Assembly: GCA_964425135.1 (NCBI GenBank)
Contig: CAYRKW010000033.1
Coordinates: forward strand, 1-36,300
Direction: 5' to 3'
DNA length: 36,300 nucleotides
From: CAYLLD01 sp964425135
GTDB lineage: Bacteria; Pseudomonadota; Alphaproteobacteria; Rhodobacterales; Rhodobacteraceae
The notes under the pieces were generated by a model. It saw only the letters and a program-made list of their open reading frames with translations, did not search any database and was not told where the DNA came from. The first letter of the stretch is position 1; the number at the start of each line of letters is the position of its first letter. The position numbers and the translations under genes were made by a program. Positions 1-8,679 of this stretch are shown piece after piece.

Positions 1-319
1 GTTAGAGCCTCCGACATTGGCGTAAAATCAGGTGTGCGCCGTGTTGTCAGACGTGGCCGCACCAAGGCGCACTCACGACGTTGATCTGCTCGATGGTCTT
101 CGGGCGCGTTGGTTGGCGAAAATTTGGATCAATCTGAACCGGTGTGAGTGCTGGGGTTTGGTGGTGGTGCGCTCTGCTTCAGGGCCAGCGGGCTTTGCGC
201 GGGCCTTTGATGACTAACAAACTTTTGATGTCTTTTTTGTCGTGATCCGCGACGGAATTGTGTCATGCTCACGTTACACACCCAAGCCTATTCAATTACG
301 CAAAACCGGAGGAAACATT
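1..319. other. Leading stretch without a convincing gene
   Basis: Nothing supportable is seen here. The only open frame of note, 32-217 on the plus strand, has no ribosome binding site and an atypical protein composition. The 3' end carries the leader of the following hydrolase gene, including a clear GGAGGA ribosome binding site at about 308-313. No promoter could be assigned with confidence. Confidence 0.5.
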
Positions 320-1207
320 ATGAACCGCATGACAGCCAAGGACTTCGATCAGGAGTTGCTCGATCTTTATGACTTTTATGCGCATGGGAAGATATCAAAG
401 CGTGAATTTCTGGATCGTGCAGGCAAATTTGCGGTGGGCGGTGTGACGTCGCTTGCGCTGCTGAATATGCTCAGCCCCAATTATGCGATGGCCGAACAGG
501 TGTCGTTTAACGATCCGGATATTCATGCGGACTACATCACCTATGCCTCGCCAAATGGTACCGGCGATGTGCGCGGTTACCTGGTGCGTCCCAGCGCTGC
601 CGAAGGTCCGTTGCCGGCGGTTCTGGTGATCCATGAGAACCGTGGGCTCAACCCTTATATCGAGGATGTTGCGCGCCGATTGGCCAAGGCCGGGTTTATG
701 GCGATGGCGCCAGATGGGCTGACGTCTGTGGGTGGTTATCCGGGCAATGATGCGGATGGGCGGGAGCTTCAAAAGCAGGTTGATCGGGCGGAGTTGATGA
801 ACGACTTTTTCGCAGGCTTCGAGCATTTGTTGGGACGTGAAGACAGCACCGGCAAGGTTGGTGCGGTCGGGTTCTGTTACGGCGGCGGCGTGGTTGGGGC
901 TATCTCGGTTGCTTATCCAGAGCTTGCTGCCGGTGTTCCGTTTTACGGACGCCAGCCAGCATCCGAAGATGTACCGAAAATCGAAGCGCCGCTTATGGTT
1001 CAGATGGGTGAGTTGGACGAGCGGATCAATGCAGGTTGGCCGGACTTTGAGGCCGCGCTCAAGGCCAATGACAAAGTTTACGAGGCCTATATCTATGAGG
1101 GTGCGAACCACGGGTTCCACAATGACAGCACCCCGCGATATGATGAAGCGATGGCCGATCTGGCGTGGGAGCGCACGCTTGGGTGGTTCAATACCTATCT
1201 GAGCTAA
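320..1207 (+). CDS. Dienelactone hydrolase family protein, probably exported
   Basis: This is an alpha/beta hydrolase of the dienelactone hydrolase family, 295 residues. The Cys-Asp-His triad is visible: Cys186 in GFCYGG, Asp233 in GELDER and His264 in ANHGFH. The family's Glu motif HENRG lies in the first half. The substrate is unknown; family members cleave cyclic or strained esters. The N-terminus has a Tat-like segment (KREFLDRAGKFAVGG) followed by a hydrophobic stretch ending near AMAEQ, so export is plausible, although the twin arginine is Lys-Arg here. I start it at 320 rather than at an upstream in-frame ATG at 242, because GGAGGA sits seven bases ahead and the family begins at this point. 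It stands alone, converging on the SIMPL gene downstream. Confidence 0.9.
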   Translation: MNRMTAKDFDQELLDLYDFYAHGKISKREFLDRAGKFAVGGVTSLALLNMLSPNYAMAEQVSFNDPDIHADYITYASPNGTGDVRGYLVRPSAAEGPLPAVLVIHENRGLNPYIEDVARRLAKAGFMAMAPDGLTSVGGYPGNDADGRELQKQVDRAELMNDFFAGFEHLLGREDSTGKVGAVGFCYGGGVVGAISVAYPELAAGVPFYGRQPASEDVPKIEAPLMVQMGELDERINAGWPDFEAALKANDKVYEAYIYEGANHGFHNDSTPRYDEAMADLAWERTLGWFNTYLS

Positions 1208-1219
1208 GACGCGTGAGAT

Positions 1220-1239
1220 GGCGGGGTAGGTGCCCCGTC
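1220..1239. terminator. Possible hairpin between convergent genes
   Basis: GGCGGGG (1220-1226) and CCCCGTC (1233-1239) form a seven-pair stem (one G-T wobble) with a six-base loop between the convergent hydrolase and SIMPL genes. No T tract follows on either strand, so a role as bidirectional terminator is only a guess. Confidence 0.3.
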
Positions 1240-1930
1240 AGTTCTGCGCCACTTCATAGACCATATGCACGGTTGCCTGCATGGTCAGTGTGCCTTGAGC
1301 AATCGGAACGTCGGCCATGGACCCCATTTCAGCGCGCGCCATCGGCATGGGCTGCTGTGATCGCGCACTGCCTTCGTTCAGGCTGACCAGATCGCCCAGA
1401 CCGACCCCTGCTGCATCTGCATAGAGCGCAGCTTTGGCGCGGGCATCTTCAACGGCGAGCCGTCGCGCGGTATTTCGTGCCTGCGACGGGTCGTCAACGT
1501 CGAACTGGATATTGTTGATCCGGTTTGCACCTGCTCGTGACAAGCTGTCGAGCACAGCACCGAGCCGGTCAATATCGCGCACAATGACAAAGAGCATGTT
1601 TGACGCCGAATAGCCCGAAATTTGCGGCGTGCGCCCGTTGCCTTGACGGTCCCAGCGAGGATGAAGCGCCAATTGGCTGGTTTGTGTATCTTCGGGCGCG
1701 ATCCCTTCGACACTCAGGGCGTCCATCACGGCGGCCATCTGCGTGCTGTTGTCCGACAGAGCAGCGCGGGCTGTAAGAGCGGTGGTTTCGACACCGAGCG
1801 AGATTGTCGCCTGATCAGGCGCAAGCGAAACCTCACCACGGCCCGAGACGGAAATCGTAGCAACGTTCTGTGCTGCCGAAATTTCGGGAAAAATGACTAG
1901 AACCAGCGCAAAAAGAAACGATACTTTCAC
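1238..1930 (-). CDS. SIMPL (DUF541) domain protein, secreted
   Basis: This 230-residue protein matches the SIMPL/DUF541 family (YggE-like). These are periplasmic or outer-membrane-associated proteins linked to oxidative-stress protection, without a defined enzyme activity. An N-terminal hydrophobic signal peptide ending around ISAAQ is followed by the typical start ISVSGRGEV and by ALxxNxxxMxxVxxxL-type helices of the family. The frame is open to a TTG at 1954, but I place the start at the GTG at 1930: AAGGAG lies seven bases upstream, and the shorter form begins directly with the signal peptide. It is transcribed divergently from the large PilP-like gene, with about 170 bases between them. 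Confidence 0.85.
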   Translation of the reverse strand: MKVSFLFALVLVIFPEISAAQNVATISVSGRGEVSLAPDQATISLGVETTALTARAALSDNSTQMAAVMDALSVEGIAPEDTQTSQLALHPRWDRQGNGRTPQISGYSASNMLFVIVRDIDRLGAVLDSLSRAGANRINNIQFDVDDPSQARNTARRLAVEDARAKAALYADAAGVGLGDLVSLNEGSARSQQPMPMARAEMGSMADVPIAQGTLTMQATVHMVYEVAQN

Positions 1931-2104
1931 AATTTTGCTCCTTAGATCGCTCAAATAGCGGATTTTCAGTGTGAATGCCTCAACTCAGCCTTTGGCGCGT
2001 CACAGTTTGGTCCAAAACCCTCTGCACTCCATTTGACGTGGGGCGAGGTGGACGTCTGGGACTGAACTCAGGATATTCCGCCGATTGACGAAAGTACATG
2101 GTGC

Positions 2105-4636
2105 ATGTCCGAGCAAGACACCCGTCTCGCACTTGAGATATCGGTTCAAATGACGTCGCTCTTTCGCTGTCATGGGGATATCCCTGAGGAATGTGTGGGT
2201 GCGGTTGCAAATGATGACCCGGAATTTGATCACAAACTGGCTGCTGTCATATCGCTCATTCCGCGCGCGCAATTGGCCAAATTGCCCGCGCAGATATGGC
2301 TTTGCGATGACCAGATTATCCTGCGGCATGTTCGGATTGATGTACGCGATGAAATCGATCGGTTGATTGCTGCGAAAAGTGCTTTGAGCGCAATTACGCC
2401 TTTCAAGCCTGAAGACCTTCGGTTTACCCTTGGCGAAGAAGACGGTGAGGGCTATACGCCCATTGCTGCCGTATCGAACAAAAAAGTGGACGAAGTCATG
2501 GCGCTGGCGCGCAAGATTGGGCTTACTAATGCCCAGGTTACTTCGACAGACGATATTGATGGGTTTGACGAGCGACCGGTTTGGACGCTTGAGGACGCGG
2601 ATGCACCTGCGCAACGCAAAAAACTGAAAGTTGCTGCGCTTGCTGCGGCGCTTGTTCTGCCACTTATTGCGGCTGGCACAGCAAACAATGTTGAGTTGGA
2701 TGAGAATTTCCAAGCTCTGATGGCGTTTACGCCGACATTCTCGCAAAGCGCCGATCCGGTTGATCTGGACAATGCGGCGCTGATTGCGCCGCGCGCACCG
2801 GTTGCGCCTGGCGTTGAGATTAACACAGCATCTGCCCCCAAGGATGTACGCCTGACGCCGGAGGAAATGCTGGCAGCGCGCAATGAACGTTTGACCGCAT
2901 TTGTGCAACAGGATGTGGCGGATTTAACCGCTGTTCAGAGCGGTTCAATCGAGAATTTGGTGCGTCCGTTTGATTTGCGTGCGGTATCTTACGAGGCGAG
3001 CGTTGAAGCGCTGGCCCCGACAGGCGCGCCTGACTTTGCGCCTGATGATGAGATAGCGACGGATCCGGTGAACCCGCTTGATCTGGACGATGAAATCGTC
3101 TCGATCAACTTCCTGACATCGATCAACTATTCGGCTGGTGCCGGGCTTTGGGAAGATACGGCCTCGCTTGTTGTGGCGAATCTCGACGTGGATAGTCTGC
3201 CCTATCGCCCTCGGACACGTCCCGCTGCGCCGATTGCTGCCCCAAGGCTGAGTGCTTTGCCCAAGCTGCGTCCATCGGGACCGTTGCCGGATGAACAGTT
3301 TGATGAGGCCGATCTGCCGCGACTTGTGGCGCCTGTGACCCAGAGCGAAGCCCCGGACTTGCCGGGATCGTTGGAGGAAGCGCGTGTGATGCGTGTTCCT
3401 CGGCCGATAGGATCGCTTGTTGAAACGGATGTCGCCGCAGCGATGGAAATGGCAGAGTTCAAGCGTCGGCAATACGCCAAGCTGGCGGCGGCATGGACGC
3501 GTGATCGTGCGGATGCCAACACCGCGCTGCCGCCACCGCGCGATGCTCTGCCCGGGCCGGGCGGCGGGGGGGCGATGGTTCAGGTCAAAGTTGTGACCGG
3601 ACCGGCTCGGTTCAGAGTGCAAACGGAAGGCATTCCGGCAGTGCCGACACGGCTTGCGGGAGTGCGGTTTGATCCTGAGCTATTTAAGCTGGTCGCTGGA
3701 ATACCCGATGATGCCAAAGGGATCATCGGCACTCGTACCGAAACGCGCGCCCAGGAGGCGCGTTTGGCGTCTCTGATCCCTGCCGAAGTGGTCTTAACCA
3801 CGCCGCCGCCACGTCGGAGCAAAACGGTGATATCCGCTGTAACCGAAGCGTTCGATGACGAGGCGGGCGAGGCAACAGCTTCGTTGGATGCGCTGCGAGA
3901 AACGACGCCTGGGGTGTTGGAAACTCAACCGGAGGCGGCTGAAGACGTGCTGGCTGCCGTGGCGGTCGAGACAGAGCAGGCCGACCAGGATCTTGTGGAA
4001 GAGATTGCAGCAGCGCTTGGTGCGGATCTGCAAGACGGTGAGGCATCAGATGGCGCGCAGGTTGCGGCCCTCGATGCTCGTGCGGCGGATGTTGAAGCGC
4101 CTGCAGAATTGGCGCCACCGGTTGTACAAGACGCACCTCAGATCGAAGTTGCGCTCGCGCTTCAACCAAAGCTGCGTCCAGCGCGCCAGATTGCCGCGAC
4201 AAGCGCGCGCGCGCAAATCGGCGGTGTCTCTTCGTCCGATGACGTGATGGCGTCGCTTTTGCCGTTGTCGCGCCCATCGGGCCTGGCGACACGCGCAGCC
4301 GAAATCATCAAAGAGCGCGAGAGCGTGACGGCAAAGGTTGAAGCCAAGCAACAGCCCAAAGCTGCAACTCCGTCAGCGGCGTTGAATATTCCGTCAAACG
4401 CGCGGGTTGCACGGGTAGCGACGTTGACGGACGCGATTGACCTTGGGGATCTTGCACTGGTCGGTATCTTCGGGAAATCCAGCTCGCGTTATGCCATGCT
4501 GAGAACGTCACAAGGCAAGATCACTAAAGTTCAGACCGGACAAAAGGTTTCCGGATGGACCGTATCGGCGATTGCTGAAGATGGTGTGCGCATCCAAAAG
4601 CGTAGTAAAACGCGGGTCTTGCGGCTGCCAAATTAG
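2105..4636 (+). CDS. Large single-pass protein, GspL-like N-terminus and PilP/GspC-like C-terminus
   Basis: An 843-residue protein with three parts. Residues 1-170 form a soluble domain (motifs IWLCDDQIILR, DVRDEIDRLIAAKSAL) resembling the cytoplasmic actin-like part of GspL/PilM-type secretion proteins. Residues about 176-193 are one hydrophobic membrane segment after a basic RKKLK. Then come about 580 residues rich in Ala, Pro, Asp and Glu, low in complexity and likely extended in the periplasm. The last 65 residues (LGDLALVGIFG to RVLRLPN) resemble the HR/PilP domain of GspC and type IV pilus PilP proteins. I infer an envelope-spanning assembly or secretion role; no other pilus or type II secretion gene is in the window. 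No good ribosome binding site precedes the ATG at 2105. Gene limits are firm; function is inferred from fold-like resemblance only. Confidence 0.75.
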   Translation: MSEQDTRLALEISVQMTSLFRCHGDIPEECVGAVANDDPEFDHKLAAVISLIPRAQLAKLPAQIWLCDDQIILRHVRIDVRDEIDRLIAAKSALSAITPFKPEDLRFTLGEEDGEGYTPIAAVSNKKVDEVMALARKIGLTNAQVTSTDDIDGFDERPVWTLEDADAPAQRKKLKVAALAAALVLPLIAAGTANNVELDENFQALMAFTPTFSQSADPVDLDNAALIAPRAPVAPGVEINTASAPKDVRLTPEEMLAARNERLTAFVQQDVADLTAVQSGSIENLVRPFDLRAVSYEASVEALAPTGAPDFAPDDEIATDPVNPLDLDDEIVSINFLTSINYSAGAGLWEDTASLVVANLDVDSLPYRPRTRPAAPIAAPRLSALPKLRPSGPLPDEQFDEADLPRLVAPVTQSEAPDLPGSLEEARVMRVPRPIGSLVETDVAAAMEMAEFKRRQYAKLAAAWTRDRADANTALPPPRDALPGPGGGGAMVQVKVVTGPARFRVQTEGIPAVPTRLAGVRFDPELFKLVAGIPDDAKGIIGTRTETRAQEARLASLIPAEVVLTTPPPRRSKTVISAVTEAFDDEAGEATASLDALRETTPGVLETQPEAAEDVLAAVAVETEQADQDLVEEIAAALGADLQDGEASDGAQVAALDARAADVEAPAELAPPVVQDAPQIEVALALQPKLRPARQIAATSARAQIGGVSSSDDVMASLLPLSRPSGLATRAAEIIKERESVTAKVEAKQQPKAATPSAALNIPSNARVARVATLTDAIDLGDLALVGIFGKSSSRYAMLRTSQGKITKVQTGQKVSGWTVSAIAEDGVRIQKRSKTRVLRLPN

Positions 4637-4750
4637 AGCTTTGCGCGGTGCAGCGGCCAGTATTTCGCTGATAATCGATACGCTATTGAGGGCCTGTCCA
4701 AACGGATGTACCCGGGTCTTTAAGACGGACTCTCGCGGATCAAAATCTCC

Positions 4751-6361
4751 CTATTCGCCGCGATTTTTGCGCCATTTTGCCCAAGCTTCGGGAGTGTCCA
4801 GATCGGTCACTGCCGCCTGTCCTGTGGTTTTCACATCCACAAGATAATCGCTCGCCGTGCCCAAAATGGCGCGCGCGCCCTGATCACCTTCAACATTCAT
4901 CAGGCCTTCGAAAAAGCGTTTGCCAAAAAGGATCGGGTGACCGTTTTGACCATCTTCGCTCTGCGCACGCACGATGCTGCGCCCTTCGGCGGGGTCGAAG
5001 GCGGCGATTATGGCGTCGAAATGCTGGGGCGTAAGGTCGGGCATGTCTGCGAGGGCGACGATGACTGCATCGCTTTGCTCCATGCTGACGGAAACACCGG
5101 CGCGCAGTGTGCCGCCCATACCTTCAGTAACATCGGGCGTTTTGACGATCTGCACATCAAGGCCGTCAAGCGCGGCGGTCCGTTCATGTTGATCCGGTCC
5201 TAGAACGACGGCCACATGGTCGGCCTTCGATGCGATTGCGACCTTCGCGCAATGGGTCAGGAGCGGGCTGCCGTCGATGTCTTCCATGAGTTTGTCCCGC
5301 CCCTGCATGCGGCGGCTTTGGCCGCCTGCTAGCAACAGGATGGTGACCTTGGGCTTGCGCGGGGCGCGCCGATTTCCCATGCGGGGTTGCGGACGTGTGG
5401 GGATTTCTTTGAGCAGACCGCCGACGCCCATATGCGCGATGTCGGCTGATGTTACTTGTAGACCCGCGGTGATGCGTTCGAGCACCCAATCTGCGCCATT
5501 AAGCGCGGGCGCGCGCGCGCAACCGGGCAGGCCGATCACCGGTCGCTCGCCAATCTGACCCAGAAACAACAGATTGCCTGGATCGACCGGCATCCCAAAA
5601 CGCTCGATCCTGCCGCCCGCGCGCACGACGGCCTCCGGGCAGGCATCGCGCCGGTCGGACGTGGCAGAGGCCCCCAGGATGAGCGTCATCTCGGCGCTTG
5701 ATTGTCTCAGGGCGCTCGCGATTGTGTCGGGGGTGTGGTCGGTGGTGACTTGGTTGATGAGCTCGACACCCAAGGCGGTCAGACGCGTCGTGACGGATTG
5801 GATGCCTTTGGTTATCTGACGTTCGGTTGTGCCTGGAAGGGCTGTGACGATGAGATCGGCGGTTTTGGTGCGGAAGGGGTGCAGCTCGAATACGCCGCCC
5901 AAGGCGATCTCGCGGACTGCGGCAATGTGGGATTTTTGGGCGGCATAGGGGATGATCTTGACGGTCGCGATCATCTGCCGGTCATCGACGCGCGTGTGGT
6001 TGGGCAAAGTCGCCAGAGTGATCGCCTCGTCCACAGCGTTCATCGCGGCGACTTTTTCGGCATTTACCGTTAGCACACCGCTTGTTTGTGCGTGCAGATT
6101 GCATCTGCCGGTAAAGGGTGCAGACGCGCTTAGATGCGGGGCGGTGATATGTTCGATCAGGGTCTGAGCCGCACTGTTCTCATCGATGTCGTCGTCTTCG
6201 ATCTGAGCCACGGTGACATGCGTCAGACCTGCATTGTGTAGCTTTCCGATATCGGTCTCGGTGAGTTTGGTGCCTTTACGCAAACGTCCATTTTCAAGGG
6301 CGACAGAATGCGCAAGCACCGCGCCAAGCGCGTCACTCAGCGCGACATCGCCGAACTTCAT
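4751..6361 (-). CDS. Molybdopterin-binding / MobA-like NTP-transferase fusion (MocA type)
   Basis: 536 residues in two parts. Residues 1 to about 330 resemble MoeA/CinA-type molybdopterin-binding proteins. Residues 340-536 are a MobA/MocA-like nucleotidyltransferase with the signature LLAGGQSRRMQGRDKL at 343-358 and an ALADMPDL motif later. Members with this architecture are predicted to make or modify the dinucleotide form of the molybdenum cofactor (MocA makes the cytosine dinucleotide used by xanthine dehydrogenase and CO dehydrogenase families). It is the last gene of a four-gene cassette, and its ATG overlaps the xdhC-like stop codon by four bases (ATGA). The nucleotide used (CTP or GTP) cannot be read from the sequence. 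Confidence 0.87.
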   Translation of the reverse strand: MKFGDVALSDALGAVLAHSVALENGRLRKGTKLTETDIGKLHNAGLTHVTVAQIEDDDIDENSAAQTLIEHITAPHLSASAPFTGRCNLHAQTSGVLTVNAEKVAAMNAVDEAITLATLPNHTRVDDRQMIATVKIIPYAAQKSHIAAVREIALGGVFELHPFRTKTADLIVTALPGTTERQITKGIQSVTTRLTALGVELINQVTTDHTPDTIASALRQSSAEMTLILGASATSDRRDACPEAVVRAGGRIERFGMPVDPGNLLFLGQIGERPVIGLPGCARAPALNGADWVLERITAGLQVTSADIAHMGVGGLLKEIPTRPQPRMGNRRAPRKPKVTILLLAGGQSRRMQGRDKLMEDIDGSPLLTHCAKVAIASKADHVAVVLGPDQHERTAALDGLDVQIVKTPDVTEGMGGTLRAGVSVSMEQSDAVIVALADMPDLTPQHFDAIIAAFDPAEGRSIVRAQSEDGQNGHPILFGKRFFEGLMNVEGDQGARAILGTASDYLVDVKTTGQAAVTDLDTPEAWAKWRKNRGE

Positions 6362-7377
6362 TGCGCTGCAACGCTTTGGGGGCGGGTGTGCGGGCGGCGT
6401 AGGCGTTCGGTGACTTGTGCGAGGATCGAGATGGCGATTTCGGCGGGGGATTTGCCGCCGATATCCGCGCCGATTGGAGCGTGGATGCGGTCGATTTGAT
6501 CAGGAGAGACACCAGCCTGCGTAAAGCGGGTTATGCGTTTGGCGTGGGTGCGGGTTGAGCCAAGCGCGCCGATGTAGAACGCCTGCGAGCCGAGCGCTTC
6601 GATCAGGGCCGGATCGTCAATTTTCGGATCGTGGCTGAGGGTGACAACGGCAGTGCGCGTGTCAATGCCAATGGCGCGGATCGCCTCATCCGGCCAATCG
6701 TTGGATATGGCTTGGCCGGGGAAGCGGTGGGCGGCGCCGAACGCTTCGCGGGGATCGATGAGGGTCGTGTCATAGCCAAGCTCGCGGGCCATGATGGTGA
6801 GCGGTTGGGCGATGTGGACTGCGCCGACGATGATAATGCGCAGGGGCGGGTTGTGGATGCCGATGAACCAGTCTTCTTCAAAGCCGGATTTGTCGGAATG
6901 GAGGCGCGCATCGACGTGCGGGCGCAGCGGATCATCGCTTGTCACAAGTTTATGCGCCCAAGTCGTCGTATTGACGGCATAGGCGGAGGGCGTGCGGGCG
7001 TTGCGCGCTTGTGCTAGCTCTTTGAGGAGGTCAACCGATGGCCCGTTGCCGATGCCGACCGGTGCGACCATGATGCGGATTGTGCCGCCGCATGCGAGGC
7101 CGACTGCGAAGGCGTCATCATCGGATATACCGTATTCGAGAAGGCGGCATTTCCCGTCTTCCAGTGCGTCAAGGGCTTCGGTGACCACTGCGCTTTCGAC
7201 GCATCCACCCGAGACGGAGCCTTGGATTTCAGCGTCGGACGAGATGGCCAGAAGCGCGCCGACGGGGCGGGGCGCAGAGCCCCATGTCTCCACGACGGTT
7301 GCGAGCGCGGCGGGTTTTCCGGCTTTGATCCATGTCAGGACGGTCTCGACGATTTGGTCATGCTCTGCGCGTTGCAT
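6358..7377 (-). CDS. XdhC/CoxI family maturation protein
   Basis: 339 residues of the XdhC/CoxI family, which bind the molybdenum cofactor, help its sulfuration and insert it into xanthine dehydrogenase or CO-dehydrogenase-type hydroxylases. Visible family motifs are ATVVETWGSAPRPVGA near the N-terminus, SGGCVE at about 55-60, LACGGT about 40 residues later, and a C-terminal Rossmann-like part with IVGAVHIAQPL and GALGSTRTHAKR. The start at 7377 lies 21 bases after the VWA gene stop, and the stop overlaps the MocA-like start. The position behind MoxR and VWA genes matches the coxD-coxE-coxF order known from CO dehydrogenase loci. Confidence 0.9.
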   Translation of the reverse strand: MQRAEHDQIVETVLTWIKAGKPAALATVVETWGSAPRPVGALLAISSDAEIQGSVSGGCVESAVVTEALDALEDGKCRLLEYGISDDDAFAVGLACGGTIRIMVAPVGIGNGPSVDLLKELAQARNARTPSAYAVNTTTWAHKLVTSDDPLRPHVDARLHSDKSGFEEDWFIGIHNPPLRIIIVGAVHIAQPLTIMARELGYDTTLIDPREAFGAAHRFPGQAISNDWPDEAIRAIGIDTRTAVVTLSHDPKIDDPALIEALGSQAFYIGALGSTRTHAKRITRFTQAGVSPDQIDRIHAPIGADIGGKSPAEIAISILAQVTERLRRPHTRPQSVAAQ

Positions 7378-7398
7378 CGGCCTATCTCTTGCGTTGAG

Positions 7399-8679
7399 TT
7401 ACGGGTGCGCGGCTGATAGATCGCGCATTAGCCGGGATTTTTCCCCGCTATCATCATGGATTGACAGCACATCCGCAAGATCGACCAGCGAGTTGACGTT
7501 ATGGGCCGCGCGGAAGCTGTCGACATGGGGCAGGAGCGCGCGGATGCCGCTGGCTTTGGGCGCAAAACCGTCCCAGCGCAACAACGGGTTGAGCCAGATG
7601 AGGCGGCGGCACGAGAGCTGCAAGCGCTCGGCCTGTTTGGCCAAAAGGCCGCTGTCGTCACGCTCCAGTCCATCGGTGATCAACAGGACAACCGCACCCT
7701 GACCAAGCACGCGGCGAGACCATGTTTTGTTGAAGCTCTCAAGACTGGTGCCGATGCGCGTGCCGCCCTCCCAATCCTGGGCCTCGATGCCCGCCGCTTT
7801 GAGCGCGTCATCGACATCGCGGGCGACCATGTGGCGGGTGATATTGGTGAGGCGCGTGCCGAAGGTGAAGGAGTGGACCTTGGCCCAGCCCGCGCCTTTG
7901 GCGTTTGAGGCCGCGTGCAAAAAGTGCAGCAGCATGCGCGAGTAACCGGACATGGAGCCGGATATATCGCAGAGCGCGACGAGGTTGGGCCAGCGGGTCT
8001 GGCGTTTGCGCATCGCGAGGCGCTGAATGTCGCCGCCGGTGCGCATTGCGCCGCGCATGGTGCCGCGCCAGTCGGCGATCTCACCGCGCAAATGGGCAGC
8101 GCTGCGGCGGCTTTTGATCGGATCGATGGGGAGTTTGATCTTTGCGATGGCGGCTTTGGCGGCGCTCATTTCGGCCAGTGACATCTGCTCGAAATCCATA
8201 TTGCGCAGCTTTTCATCGAGCGAGTAGGACAGGGCTGCATCGATGACCATTTCTTCGTCCGGCTCAGGATCGCCCAGGTCTTCGATCTGGGGAATTTCAT
8301 CTTCGAGAAGCGATTCCGCTGCGCGTTTATCGGCGGTTTTCTTCGGCGGTGGCGGGGCGTCCGAGCGCAGGAGCGGGGAGAAGGCGCGCATCATCTTTTC
8401 GAGAAACTGCGGATCGCGCCAGAAGAGATGGAAGGTCTGTTCGAACAGCGGCAAGTGGGCAGGTTTTGAGACGAAACAGGCCTGCAAAGTGTGGTAGAAG
8501 TCGGTTTTTTCGGTGAACCCGACTGCCTCAACCGCGCGGATGGCGTTAATCACCCGCTCAGGCCCGACCGGAATGCCGGATTTGCGCAGGGCACGGGCGA
8601 AGTGGGTGATGTTTTCGGCAAGCCGCCCGTTTTCGGGAACCGTGAGATCGGGATAGGCCGCTGGTGCGACGTCGATCAT
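7399..8679 (-). CDS. VWA domain protein, CoxE-like
   Basis: 426 residues. The C-terminal half is a von Willebrand A domain with an intact MIDAS motif (Asp238-Ile-Ser240-Gly-Ser242) and a later ITDG segment. The N-terminal half is the helical region typical of CoxE-like proteins, with a charged, Pro-rich linker around residues 105-145. CoxE proteins work with a MoxR-type AAA+ ATPase (CoxD) in building or activating the Mo/Cu or Mo centre of CO dehydrogenase-like hydroxylases. The start ATG overlaps the MoxR stop by four bases (ATGA), suggesting translational coupling. I see no membrane segment. Confidence 0.9.
   Translation of the reverse strand: MIDVAPAAYPDLTVPENGRLAENITHFARALRKSGIPVGPERVINAIRAVEAVGFTEKTDFYHTLQACFVSKPAHLPLFEQTFHLFWRDPQFLEKMMRAFSPLLRSDAPPPPKKTADKRAAESLLEDEIPQIEDLGDPEPDEEMVIDAALSYSLDEKLRNMDFEQMSLAEMSAAKAAIAKIKLPIDPIKSRRSAAHLRGEIADWRGTMRGAMRTGGDIQRLAMRKRQTRWPNLVALCDISGSMSGYSRMLLHFLHAASNAKGAGWAKVHSFTFGTRLTNITRHMVARDVDDALKAAGIEAQDWEGGTRIGTSLESFNKTWSRRVLGQGAVVLLITDGLERDDSGLLAKQAERLQLSCRRLIWLNPLLRWDGFAPKASGIRALLPHVDSFRAAHNVNSLVDLADVLSIHDDSGEKSRLMRDLSAAHP

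Noticed and set aside
32..217. 61-residue open frame at the window start
   Set aside because: No ribosome binding site, unusual composition and no family resemblance.
395..1120. Long minus-strand open frame opposite the dienelactone hydrolase
   Set aside because: It is fully antisense to a well-supported gene; the protein is His/Arg/Ile-rich and without motifs.
4637..4750. GTCTTTAAGAC palindrome between convergent genes
   Set aside because: Five-base arms in a spacer without other signals; expected by chance.
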